Positions 16,495 to 24,302 of a stretch of DNA of 64,000 nt are shown here, in pieces. A program made the position numbers and the translations under genes. Position 1 is the first letter of the stretch. Each line of letters opens with the position of its first letter. The notes beneath the pieces are model-generated. The model made no database searches, was not told the origin of the DNA, and saw nothing but the letters and a program-made list of their open reading frames with translations. The DNA is from Burkholderiales bacterium. Lineage in GTDB: Bacteria > Pseudomonadota > Gammaproteobacteria > Burkholderiales > Burkholderiaceae_C. The DNA is taken from contig JAIOOS010000017.1 in assembly GCA_021414305.1 (NCBI GenBank), positions 434,001-498,000 of the forward strand, written 5' to 3'.

Positions 16495-17771
16495 GCCGCC
16501 GCTCCCTCGCTCTTGAACAGCTCGCGGAACACCGGGTAGATCTGGCTCGGATCGGTGACCTTCCTCATCGCGAACGCGCGCTCGGTCTCCCGCAGCCGCG
16601 CGTACTCCTCCCAGAGGTTCTGCTCCTCCTCGGCCACCTGCACGTAGGCGAAGTAGCGGCACTTCGGCAGGAGGCTCTCGGTCAGCAGCTCGCGGCAGCG
16701 GCCGGAGTCGTGGTGCCAGTTGTCGCCGTCGCTCGCCTGCGCGCCGTAAATGTTCCAGTCGCCCTGCGAGTAACGCTCGGTGATGATCTCGTCCATCAGC
16801 ACCAGCGCGCTCGAGACCACCGTGCCGCCGGTCTCGCGGGCACGGAAGAAATTCTCCTCGTCGACTTCCTGCGCCTGCGTGTGATGGCGGATGAAGACGA
16901 GATCGATCTTCTCGTAGTGCCGCGTCAGGAACAGGTAAAGCAGGATGAAGAAGCGCTTGGAGAGGTCCTTCCTCGCTTCGTCCATCGAGCCGGAGACGTC
17001 CATCAGGCAGAACATCACCGCCTTGGCGGTCGGTATCGGCAGGCGCACCCGGTTGCGAAAGCGCAGGTCGATCGGGTCGAGGTAGGGAATGCGTTCGAGG
17101 CGCGAACGCAGCGCGGCGATCTGCGCCTCCATCTCCTTGCGAGCGAGTGCGACCGCCGGGTCGGCGGAGGTCTCGGGCAGCTCGGCGAGCTGCAGCAGCA
17201 GGCTGGCGAGCTCGGCGCGCGAGCCGGCGCCGATGGCGACACGCCGGCCGATCGCTCCGCGCATCGAGCGGATCACGCTCAGGTTGCTGGGCGTGCCCGA
17301 GTTCGAGTAGCCGGCACGCTGGCTCTTCATCTCGGGCATCTCGACGAGCTGGCTGCGCACCAGGCGCGGCAGGGCCAGGTCGTCGAAGAAGATCTGCATG
17401 AACTCTTCCTTGGTGAGGTGGAAGACGAAATCGTCCTCCCCCTCGCCGGAATCGCCCGCCTTGCCGCTGCCGCTGCCGCGGCCCGAGCCGCCTTGCGGCC
17501 GCTCGATGTGGTCGCCGCGCACGTACTCGCGGTTGCCCGGGTGCACGATCTCGCGCGCGCCGCCGCTGCCGTGGCCGAACGAGGGCTCGCTGATGTCGCG
17601 CTTGGGCAGGTGGATGTCCTCGCCCTTCTCGATCTCGCGGATGCCGCGCTGGTCGATGGCGCGACGCACCGCGTCGCGCACCTGGCCCTGGTAACGGCGC
17701 AGGAATCGCTCGCGGTTGCCGATCGACTTGTTTTTGCCGGCGAGGCGGCGGTCGATGATCTGCTGGAGCAT
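16491..17771 (-). CDS. YeaH/YhbH family (DUF444) VWA-like protein
   Basis: DUF444 protein of 426 residues (E. coli YeaH 427). N-terminal MLQQIIDRRLAGKNKSIGNRE, then the low-complexity GSGRGSGSGKAGDSGEGEDD linker near residues 95-115. The C-terminal half is a von Willebrand A-like domain with a MIDAS-type VMFCLMDVSGSMDEARKDL and TGGTVVSSALVLM. It is the constant partner of the PrkA kinase; E. coli yeaGH is induced by nitrogen limitation and stationary phase. The start at 17771 lies 8 bases after the prkA stop and the end overlaps spoVR by 4 bases. Confidence 0.95.
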   Translation of the reverse strand: MLQQIIDRRLAGKNKSIGNRERFLRRYQGQVRDAVRRAIDQRGIREIEKGEDIHLPKRDISEPSFGHGSGGAREIVHPGNREYVRGDHIERPQGGSGRGSGSGKAGDSGEGEDDFVFHLTKEEFMQIFFDDLALPRLVRSQLVEMPEMKSQRAGYSNSGTPSNLSVIRSMRGAIGRRVAIGAGSRAELASLLLQLAELPETSADPAVALARKEMEAQIAALRSRLERIPYLDPIDLRFRNRVRLPIPTAKAVMFCLMDVSGSMDEARKDLSKRFFILLYLFLTRHYEKIDLVFIRHHTQAQEVDEENFFRARETGGTVVSSALVLMDEIITERYSQGDWNIYGAQASDGDNWHHDSGRCRELLTESLLPKCRYFAYVQVAEEEQNLWEEYARLRETERAFAMRKVTDPSQIYPVFRELFKSEGAAA

Positions 17772-17779
17772 GTGCCTTC

Positions 17780-19702
17780 CTAGCTGCTCTTCCTCACCCG
17801 CAGATACCACTCGCACAACAGCCGCACCTGCTTGGCGGTGTAGCCCTTCTCGACCATCCGGTTGACGAAGTTCTCGTGCTTCTTCGCCTCGTCGGCACTC
17901 GCCTTGGCGTTGAAGCTGATCACCGGCAGCAGCTCCTCGGTGTTCGAGAACATCTTCTTCTCGATCACCGTGCGCAGCTTCTCGTAGCTCGTCCAGAGCG
18001 GGTTCTTGCCGTTGTTGTTGGCGCGAGCCCGCAGCACGAAGTTGACGATCTCGTTGCGGAAGTCCTTCGGGTTGGAGATGCCCGCGGGCTTCTCGATCTT
18101 CTCGAGCTCGGCGTTGAGCTGGGCCCGGTCGAAGACCTCGCCGGTGTCGGTGTCGCGGTACTCCTGGTCCTGGATCCAGTAGTCGGCGTAGGTGACGTAG
18201 CGGTCGAAGATGTTCTGCCCGTACTCGCTGTAGCTCTCGAGGTAGGCGGTCTGGATCTCCTTGCCGATGAACTCGGCATAGCGCGCCGAGAGGTGCTCCT
18301 TGATGAAACCGAGGTACTTCTGCTCGGTCTCGGCCGGGAACTGCTCGCGCTCGATCTGCTGCTCGAGCACGTACATCAGGTGCACCGGGTTCGCGGCGAC
18401 CTCGGCCGGATCGAAGTTGAAGACCTTCGACAGGATCTTGAAGGCGAAGCGCGTCGAGACGCCGCTCATGCCTTCGTCGACGCCGGCGTAGTCGCGGTAC
18501 TCCTGGTAGCTCTTGGCGCGCGGGTCGGTGTCCTTCAGGTTCTCGCCGTCGTAGATCAGCATCTTCGAGTAGAGCGACGAGTTCTCCGGCTCCTTCAGGC
18601 GCGTGAGCATCGCGAACTGGCTCATCATCTTCAGCGTGCCGGGCGCGCACTTGGCGTCGGACAGCGACGAGTTGCGCAGCAGCTTCTCGTAGATCTTCAC
18701 TTCCTCCGAGGTGCGCAGGCAGTACGGCACCTTGACGATGTAGATCCGGTCGAGGAAGGCCTCGTTGTTCTTGTTGTTGCGGAAGGTCTTCCATTCGCTC
18801 TCGTTGCTGTGCGCGAGAACGATGCCGTCGAACGGGATCGCGCCGAAGCCTTCGGTGCCCTTGTAGTTGCCTTCCTGGGTGGCGGTGAGCAGCGGGTGCA
18901 GCACCTTGATCGGCGCCTTGAACATCTCGACGAACTCGAGCAGGCCCTGGTTGGCCAGGCACAGGCCGCCGGAGAAGCTGTACGCGTCGGGGTCGTCCTG
19001 GGCGAAGGTCTCGAGCTTTCTGATGTCGACCTTGCCGACCAGCGCCGAGATGTCCTGGTTGTTCTCGTCGCCCGGCTCGGTCTTGGAAACGCCGACCTGC
19101 TTGAGGACGCTGGGGTGGCGCTTGACGATCTTGAACTTGCGGATGTCGCCGCCGTACTCGTCGAGGCGCTTCACCGCCCAGGGGCTGAGGATGCGCGTCA
19201 GGTAGCGGGCCGGAATGCCGTACTCCTTTTCGAGCAGCGGCCCGTCCTCGAGCGGGTCGAAGAGGCCGAGCGGCGACTCGTTCACCGGCGAGCCCTTGAT
19301 CGCGTAGAACGGCACGTGCTCCATGAGCAGCTTCAGCCGCTCGGCGATCGAGCTCTTGCCGCCGCCGACGGGGCCCAGCAGGTAAAGGATCTGCTTCTTT
19401 TCCTCGAGGCCCTGGGCGGCGTGGCGGAAGTAGCTCACGACCTGCTCGATCGCGTCTTCCATGCCGTAGAACTCGGCGAATGCGGGGTAGATCTTGATGA
19501 CCTTGTTGGCGAACAGGCGCGAGAGCCTGACGTCATTGCGCGTGTCGACCATCGTCGGCTCGCCGATCGCCTTCAACATCCGCTCGGCGGCGGTGGCGTA
19601 GGCAAGCGGGTTGCGCTTGCACTCGGCGAGGTAGTCCTCGATCGACAGCTCTTCTTCGCGGCTGCGCTCGAAGCGCGCGGCAAAGTTGCTGATCACATCC
19701 AT
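17780..19702 (-). CDS. prkA: PrkA serine protein kinase / AAA+ protein (YeaG)
   Basis: 640 residues, the usual PrkA length (E. coli YeaG 644). N-terminal AAA+ part with P-loop LGPVGGGKSSIAERL, HEESP-type region SPVNESPLGLFDPL, and ILVG-like strands; the C-terminal part carries the weak kinase-like PrkA domain (residues about 400-640). Established knowledge: PrkA was described as a serine kinase and more recently as an AAA+ protease-like protein in Bacillus; YeaG acts in E. coli nitrogen starvation. ATG 19702 gives MDVISNFAARFERSREEELS, as in homologues. First gene of the prkA-yeaH-spoVR-ClpP-like operon. Confidence 0.96.
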   Translation of the reverse strand: MDVISNFAARFERSREEELSIEDYLAECKRNPLAYATAAERMLKAIGEPTMVDTRNDVRLSRLFANKVIKIYPAFAEFYGMEDAIEQVVSYFRHAAQGLEEKKQILYLLGPVGGGKSSIAERLKLLMEHVPFYAIKGSPVNESPLGLFDPLEDGPLLEKEYGIPARYLTRILSPWAVKRLDEYGGDIRKFKIVKRHPSVLKQVGVSKTEPGDENNQDISALVGKVDIRKLETFAQDDPDAYSFSGGLCLANQGLLEFVEMFKAPIKVLHPLLTATQEGNYKGTEGFGAIPFDGIVLAHSNESEWKTFRNNKNNEAFLDRIYIVKVPYCLRTSEEVKIYEKLLRNSSLSDAKCAPGTLKMMSQFAMLTRLKEPENSSLYSKMLIYDGENLKDTDPRAKSYQEYRDYAGVDEGMSGVSTRFAFKILSKVFNFDPAEVAANPVHLMYVLEQQIEREQFPAETEQKYLGFIKEHLSARYAEFIGKEIQTAYLESYSEYGQNIFDRYVTYADYWIQDQEYRDTDTGEVFDRAQLNAELEKIEKPAGISNPKDFRNEIVNFVLRARANNNGKNPLWTSYEKLRTVIEKKMFSNTEELLPVISFNAKASADEAKKHENFVNRMVEKGYTAKQVRLLCEWYLRVRKSS

Positions 19703-19832
19703 GCTGATCTCCTGTGCGAAGAGGCGGCAGCGGGAGGCTTTTGGCCTCCGCGCGTCCGGGGAAGTTCTGATGGAACCCGGCGGGGCGCCATCAGAGCTTT
19801 CCTTGCACACCAGCAGGGTGTCAGTTCAAGCT

Positions 19833-19847
19833 TCGATCATCGTGCCA
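19833..19847 (-). promoter_or_regulatory. Possible sigma-54-type promoter of prkA
   Basis: On the minus strand TGGCACG (a perfect -24 element) is followed by 4 bases and TCGA where TTGC is expected. The GG is 10 bases from the following G, as in real sites, but the -12 GC is GA. About 130 bases upstream of the prkA ATG. E. coli yeaGH is known to be sigma-54/NtrC dependent, which makes this plausible; the -12 mismatch keeps it weak. Confidence 0.35.
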
Positions 19848-20008
19848 CAGACAAAGGCGCGAAAAGAAGAGCCTTTGCGGTGTTGCTCATGCGCATCTTG
19901 CATCCGCGCTTGTCGAGCAGGTTAGCAAGCAACGTGCCGAAATCGTCGCCGGTTGACTGCACGTGGCCGAAGCGGGTGCAGCGGCGTGTGAAGTTCCTCG
20001 CCTCGGTA

Positions 20009-20028
20009 GCTCCCGCGAACGCGGGAGC
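20009..20028 (-). terminator. GC hairpin just downstream of parB
   Basis: Perfect 8-bp stem GCTCCCGC / GCGGGAGC with a 4-base loop, beginning 2 bases after the parB stop. There is no T-tract on either side, so it may be an mRNA-end stabiliser or a weak terminator only. Confidence 0.4.
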
Positions 20029-20029
20029 G

Positions 20030-20947
20030 TCAGCTTCGCTCGTGGCCGAACTTGCCGAGCAGCCCGTCGAGCTCGTCGAGCGAGCCGAAGGCGATCGCGA
20101 CCTCGCCGCGATGCCCCTTTGCGGCGCCGGAGTCCCGCAGGCGGATCTCGACCGTGGTCGCGAAGCTGTCGGAGAGTTGCCTTTCGAGACGCAGAATGTC
20201 GCTCGACTTCTGACGTTTCGCGCGCAGCAGCGGTGACGACCCTGCGCTGCCAGCGGCCTGCCGGGCGGCGAGCTTCTCGGCCTCGCGCACGTTCAAGCCC
20301 TTGGCGACGATCTCGTTCGCCGCCTGGATCTGCTCTGCACCGCCAAGCGGCAACAGGGCGCGGGCGTGCCCCATCTCGATCGCCCCGCCGAGCAGGAGCT
20401 GTTGCACCGGCTCGCTGAGCTGCAGCAGGCGAAGCAGGTTGGTGGTGGCGCTGCGCGAGCGGCCGAGGGCGCGGGCGGCGGCCTCGTGGGTGAGGCCGAA
20501 CTCCTCGGTCAGGCGCTTGACGCCACGCGCTTCCTCGAGCGGGTTCAGGTCCTCGCGCTGCATGTTCTCGATCAGCGCCATCGCCGCCGCCGCCTCGTCG
20601 GGCACGTCGCGAACCAGCACCGGCACTTGCTCCAGCCCGGCCAGCCGGGCGGCGCGAACCCGGCGCTCGCCGGCGATGATCTCGAAGCGATCGGCGGCGC
20701 CGCCCAGGCGGCGCACCAGCACGGGCTGCATCACGCCTTGCGCCTTGATGCTCTCGGCGAGCTCGTTCAGCCCGGCCTCGTCGATGTGCATGCGCGGCTG
20801 GTACTTGCCAGGCTGCAGCCGGTCGATCGCGAGCGTGTGCGGCTCGCCGTCGCCGCCGCCCGCGCCGCTTTCGGATGTCTGTCGAACGGTCGGCCCGAGC
20901 AGGGCTTCGAGGCCGAGGCCGAGGCCCTTGGGTTTCTTCGTCGCCAT
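20030..20947 (-). CDS. parB: Chromosome partitioning protein ParB
   Basis: Chromosomal ParB, 305 residues: binds parS, spreads as a CTP-dependent clamp and organises origin segregation with ParA. N-terminal [15 protein letters not shown] (ParA-contact peptide), then the CTP-binding catalytic region with [31 protein letters not shown] (GERR motif) and [17 protein letters not shown] (ENxQR). The helix-turn-helix [26 protein letters not shown] and a C-terminal dimerisation region follow. The start at 20947 is the first ATG giving the canonical N terminus. It is separated from parA by the acetyltransferase gene and by argC on the opposite strand, so it must have its own promoter. Confidence 0.96.
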   Translation of the reverse strand: MATKKPKGLGLGLEALLGPTVRQTSESGAGGGDGEPHTLAIDRLQPGKYQPRMHIDEAGLNELAESIKAQGVMQPVLVRRLGGAADRFEIIAGERRVRAARLAGLEQVPVLVRDVPDEAAAAMALIENMQREDLNPLEEARGVKRLTEEFGLTHEAAARALGRSRSATTNLLRLLQLSEPVQQLLLGGAIEMGHARALLPLGGAEQIQAANEIVAKGLNVREAEKLAARQAAGSAGSSPLLRAKRQKSSDILRLERQLSDSFATTVEIRLRDSGAAKGHRGEVAIAFGSLDELDGLLGKFGHERS

Positions 20948-20962
20948 CGGCCGATTGTCCTT

Positions 20963-20981
20963 GATAGCCCGGCGCGCTATC
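20963..20981. promoter_or_regulatory. Inverted repeat between parB and argC
   Basis: GATAGC at 20963-20968 and GCTATC at 20976-20981 form a 6-bp inverted repeat, 16 bases upstream of the parB start codon in the 105-base divergent region. It could be an operator or the 5' UTR hairpin of parB; there is no further support. Confidence 0.25.
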
Positions 20982-21052
20982 GCCGCCGCGGCGGCGCCGC
21001 GCAGGCTTGGGCCTGCGGCGGTATGCTTCGCCTTCAGCCCACGAGTCCCGCT

Positions 21053-21994
21053 ATGAGCACCCGCGTTTTCGTCGACGGCCAGGAAGGCACCACCGGCCTC
21101 CGGATCCATGAATACCTCGCGCAGCGCAGCGACGTCGAGGTGCTGCGCGCCGCGCCCGAGCTGCGCAAGGACACGGCCGAGCGCGCGCGCCTGCTCAACG
21201 CCGCCGACATCGCCTTCCTCTGCCTGCCCGACGTCGCCGCGCGCGAGGCGGCGGCGCTGGTCACCAACCCGGCCACCTGCCTGATCGACGCCAGCACCGC
21301 GCACCGCACCGCCGGCGACTGGGTCTATGGCCTGCCCGAGCTCGCCCCGGACCAGCGCGCCAGGCTGCGCGCCGCCAAGCGCATCTCGAATCCCGGATGT
21401 CACGCCACCGGCTTCATCCTGCTGGTGCGGCCGCTCGTCGACGCCGGCCTGATCCCGCAGTCGGCGGCGCTTTCGGCGTCGTCGATCACGGGCTATTCGG
21501 GCGGCGGCAAGAAGATGATCGAGCAGTACGAGGCCGGCGGCGACAAGCGCCTGCTCTCGCCCCGCCCGTATGCCCTCGGCCTGACGCACAAGCACCTGCC
21601 GGAGATGACGGCGCACAGCCGGCTCGAGACCCGGCCGATCTTCGTGCCGATCGTCGGCAACTTCCTGAAGGGCCTGTCGGTGACGGTGCCGCTGCCGCTC
21701 GCCGAAGCGCGCCGTGGCACGACCGCCGAGCAACTGCATGCGGCCCTGGCCGAGCGCTACGCGGGCGAGCGCTTCGTGCGCGTGATGCCGCTGCGCGATC
21801 CGGCGATCCTGGCCGAGAACTACTTCGACGTGCAGGCGTGCAACGACAGCAACCGTGCGGAGCTGTTCGTCTTCGGCAACGACACCCAGGTGCTGCTGAT
21901 GGCCCGGCTCGACAACCTCGGCAAGGGCGCGAGCGGCGCCGCGGTCCAGTGCATGAACGTGCACCTCGGCATCGACGAGAGCACCGGCCTCTGA
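21053..21994 (+). CDS. argC: N-acetyl-gamma-glutamyl-phosphate reductase (type 2)
   Basis: Third step of arginine synthesis: NADPH-dependent reduction of N-acetyl-glutamyl phosphate. 313 residues, the length of the short type 2 ArgC (AGPR type 2, TIGR01851), not the ~345-residue type 1. Seen: [18 protein letters not shown] (nucleotide loop), [40 protein letters not shown] (active-site Cys in NPGCHATG), [23 protein letters not shown] and [11 protein letters not shown] 21053 matches homologues. It lies on the opposite strand between parB and the acetyltransferase/parA pair, breaking up the par region. Confidence 0.95.
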   Translation: MSTRVFVDGQEGTTGLRIHEYLAQRSDVEVLRAAPELRKDTAERARLLNAADIAFLCLPDVAAREAAALVTNPATCLIDASTAHRTAGDWVYGLPELAPDQRARLRAAKRISNPGCHATGFILLVRPLVDAGLIPQSAALSASSITGYSGGGKKMIEQYEAGGDKRLLSPRPYALGLTHKHLPEMTAHSRLETRPIFVPIVGNFLKGLSVTVPLPLAEARRGTTAEQLHAALAERYAGERFVRVMPLRDPAILAENYFDVQACNDSNRAELFVFGNDTQVLLMARLDNLGKGASGAAVQCMNVHLGIDESTGL

Positions 21995-22010
21995 GCCTTG
22001 CCAGTCGGCG

Positions 22011-22796
22011 TCAGCCGACCGGTGGCGAGCGGTAGTGGTAGGCGTAGGCGTCGGCGAAGCCCAGGCGCTCGTAGACGCGACGCGCGGGCGCGTTGCTCGC
22101 CTCGACCTGCAGATACGCGACCCGCACGCCTTCTGCGACGGCCAGGTGCAGCAGGCGCTGGCATAGCGCGCGCGCCAGGCCCCGGCCCCGCATGGCCTCG
22201 ATGCTGAAGACGTCGTAGAGACCGGCGAGCTCGCCTTCGACGACGACCTGGCCGCCCGCGATCGGCGTGCCAGCGGCGTCGACGACGAAGAGCGCGCGAT
22301 GGCGCACCGGCGATTGGCGAATGCGCTCGGCATGCGCCGACCGCGCTTCGGGCGACGAGCCGCGCTGGATGCCGACCCATTCGGCGAACGCGTCGCCGTC
22401 GACGGACTCGAACGCGATCGACCCTTCCGCCACGTCGAGCCCGGCCGCGCCGCTCGCGCCCGGCGCGAGCGACGCCACCATGACGCGCGTGTCGTCGATC
22501 CGCTCCATGCCGCGCGCCGTCAGTTGCTCGTCGAGCCCGGCCGGCAGCGAGAACGGCGTGATCCGGAAGAAGGGGCGCAGGTTCGCCTCGGCGTAGACAG
22601 CGAAGCAACGCTCGAGACGCTCGTCGAGCGACAGCCGGCCGTCCGCAACCGCTTGCACGCAGCGCGCACGCTTGGCCTTGCCGGGCGAGAAGCGAACCAG
22701 CCAGCCGTCGATCCAGAGCTGCTCGCGCGGCGCGCTGGCGTTGATGCCTGCGTCCTCGACCCGACTGAGCAGCCCCGGCGCGAACGCCGGATTCAT
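22011..22796 (-). CDS. GNAT family N-acetyltransferase
   Basis: 261-residue acetyltransferase. The C-terminal half is a GNAT domain: LFVVDAAGTPIAGGQVVVEGELAGLYDVF followed by the acetyl-CoA loop MRGRGLARALCQRLL and the end motif VEASNAPARRVYERLGF. The N-terminal half (about residues 1-120) resembles a degenerate second GNAT-like domain (WIDGWLVRFSPGKAKRARCV). The acceptor substrate is unknown. ATG 22796 overlaps the parA stop by 4 bases, so it is co-translated with parA. Its 3' end converges on argC. Confidence 0.88.
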   Translation of the reverse strand: MNPAFAPGLLSRVEDAGINASAPREQLWIDGWLVRFSPGKAKRARCVQAVADGRLSLDERLERCFAVYAEANLRPFFRITPFSLPAGLDEQLTARGMERIDDTRVMVASLAPGASGAAGLDVAEGSIAFESVDGDAFAEWVGIQRGSSPEARSAHAERIRQSPVRHRALFVVDAAGTPIAGGQVVVEGELAGLYDVFSIEAMRGRGLARALCQRLLHLAVAEGVRVAYLQVEASNAPARRVYERLGFADAYAYHYRSPPVG

Positions 22797-23575
22797 GCCG
22801 GAACGCTGCGCGCGTCGGCCCGCGCCGCCATTTCCCTGGCGAAGTCGAGGAAGGCGACCGCCCCCTTCGACGCCGGGTCGAACACCAGGCCCGGCATGCC
22901 GTAGCTCGGCGCCTCGGCCAGGCGCACGTTGCGCGGAATCACGGTGTCGAAGACCCGGTCGCCGAAGTGCGCCTTGAGCTGCTCGCTCACCTGCGCCTGC
23001 AGCGTGATCCGGGCGTCGAACATGACCCGCAGGATGCCGATCACCTCGAGCTGCGGATTGATGTTGGCGTGCACCTGCTTGATCGTGTTGACCAGGTCGC
23101 TCAGGCCTTCGAGCGCGAAGTACTCGCACTGCATCGGCACCACCACGCCGTGCGCGCACGCCAGGCCGTTGAGCGTGAGCAGGCTGAGGCTCGGCGGGCA
23201 GTCGATGAGGACGAAGTCGTAGGCGCCCTCGACCGCGGCCAGGGCGCTGCGCAGGCGCCGGTCGCGTCGCTCCAGGCCGACGAGCTCGACTTCGGCGCCG
23301 GCGAGCTCGCGATTGGCGCCAACGACGTCGTAGCCGCCTTTCGGGCTGGGCCGCTTCGCTTCGTCGATGGTCGCGCTCTCGAGCAGGACGTCGTAGATGC
23401 TGGGATCGAGCGTGCGCTTGTCGATGCCCGAGCCCATGGTCGCGTTGCCTTGCGGGTCGAGATCGACCACCAGCACCCGGCGACCGAGCCGGGCGAGGCC
23501 GGCGGCGAGGTTGACGGTCGTGGTCGTCTTGCCGACGCCGCCCTTTTGGTTGGCGATGCAGAAGATGCGGCTCAT
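22793..23575 (-). CDS. parA: Chromosome partitioning ATPase ParA (Soj)
   Basis: Deviant-Walker ATPase that moves ParB-parS complexes over the nucleoid; 260 residues, the normal chromosomal ParA/Soj size. MSRIFCIANQKGGVGKTTT contains the deviant Walker A (KGGVGKT) at about residues 11-17; DLDPQGNATMGSG, DFVLIDCPPSLSLLTLNGL and PMQCEYFALEGLSDL follow. ATG 23575 is chosen because it puts the P-loop 10 residues from the N terminus; a longer reading would run into the rsmG-parA gap. It lies 19 bases after rsmG, with mnmG upstream, the usual order near bacterial origins. Confidence 0.97.
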   Translation of the reverse strand: MSRIFCIANQKGGVGKTTTTVNLAAGLARLGRRVLVVDLDPQGNATMGSGIDKRTLDPSIYDVLLESATIDEAKRPSPKGGYDVVGANRELAGAEVELVGLERRDRRLRSALAAVEGAYDFVLIDCPPSLSLLTLNGLACAHGVVVPMQCEYFALEGLSDLVNTIKQVHANINPQLEVIGILRVMFDARITLQAQVSEQLKAHFGDRVFDTVIPRNVRLAEAPSYGMPGLVFDPASKGAVAFLDFAREMAARADARSVPA

Positions 23576-23594
23576 TGGACTCTCGCGAGAAATG

Positions 23595-24302
23595 TCATTG
23601 CAAGCGCCCACTCTCGTTTATAGTGAGTATGGGAGCCATATTTCGCATCCAGATCAGGCATCTTTCGGCGTCCAGCCCGGGTACCTCCAGACGTTCCAGG
23701 TGAAACGCCTGAACCCCAGCCGGCAGGCTCGATATCTCGTCCAGCGGCAACTTTCCCTTCATGGCCAGCCAGACGCCGTGGTCCTTGAGCAGCCCTCCGG
23801 TCAGGGTGACGAAGTCGGAAAGGGAGGCGAAGGCGCGAGAGGTCACGACGTCGAACGGCGGCACCTGGAGCTGTTCCACGCGTTCATGCTCGCTGTGCAG
23901 GTTGAGAAGCTGCAAGGTCGAAGCGACCTGCTGGATGAAGGCCGCCTTCTTGCCCACGCTGTCGACGCAGGTCACGTCGAGCTCCGGCGCGACGATCGCC
24001 CAGACCACGCCGGGCAAGCCGCCACCGCTGCCGACGTCCAGCACGCGCTGGGGCCCCGGCAACCTGCGCCGCAGGGCAGGCACCGCGGCGAGGCAGTCGA
24101 CCACATGCTGGGTCAGCATCGCCGCCGGGTCGCGCACCGCCGTCAGGTTGTAGGTCCGGTTCCACCGGGCGAGCAGGGCGACGAAGTCGAGCAGCCGTCC
24201 GGTCTGCGCCTCCGACAAGTGCAGGCCGAGCGCCTCGGCGGCCGAGCCGAGCTGGTCGCCGAGGGTCGGTCGCGCGGACCGGGGCGCCGGCTGAGCGGTC
24301 AA
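23595..24302 (-). CDS. rsmG: 16S rRNA (guanine527-N7)-methyltransferase RsmG
   Basis: SAM-dependent methyltransferase that makes m7G527 in 16S rRNA; loss gives low-level streptomycin resistance in many bacteria. 235 residues; motifs [44 protein letters not shown] (SAM loop) and [15 protein letters not shown]. The start is probably the TTG at 24302, which overlaps the mnmG stop (TTGA), since no ATG or GTG fits before the conserved region. Second gene of the mnmG-rsmG-parA cluster. Confidence 0.95.
   Translation of the reverse strand: MTAQPAPRSARPTLGDQLGSAAEALGLHLSEAQTGRLLDFVALLARWNRTYNLTAVRDPAAMLTQHVVDCLAAVPALRRRLPGPQRVLDVGSGGGLPGVVWAIVAPELDVTCVDSVGKKAAFIQQVASTLQLLNLHSEHERVEQLQVPPFDVVTSRAFASLSDFVTLTGGLLKDHGVWLAMKGKLPLDEISSLPAGVQAFHLERLEVPGLDAERCLIWMRNMAPILTINESGRLQ

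Larger units (their letters stand above)
19703..20029. other. Intergenic region between prkA and parB
   Basis: 327 bases with no convincing gene. It holds the prkA 5' leader, including a bulged hairpin near 19727-19750 with arms GGAGGC and GCCTCC; a sigma-54-like element at 19833-19847 on the minus strand; and a GC hairpin at 20009-20028 just after parB. The upper 100 bases (about 19880-19990) show nothing I can name. Confidence 0.6.

Noticed and set aside
17876..20236. 786-codon plus-strand frame opposite prkA
   Set aside because: Leu/Val/Glu/Arg low-complexity translation typical of an antisense GC-rich frame; prkA on the other strand is certain.
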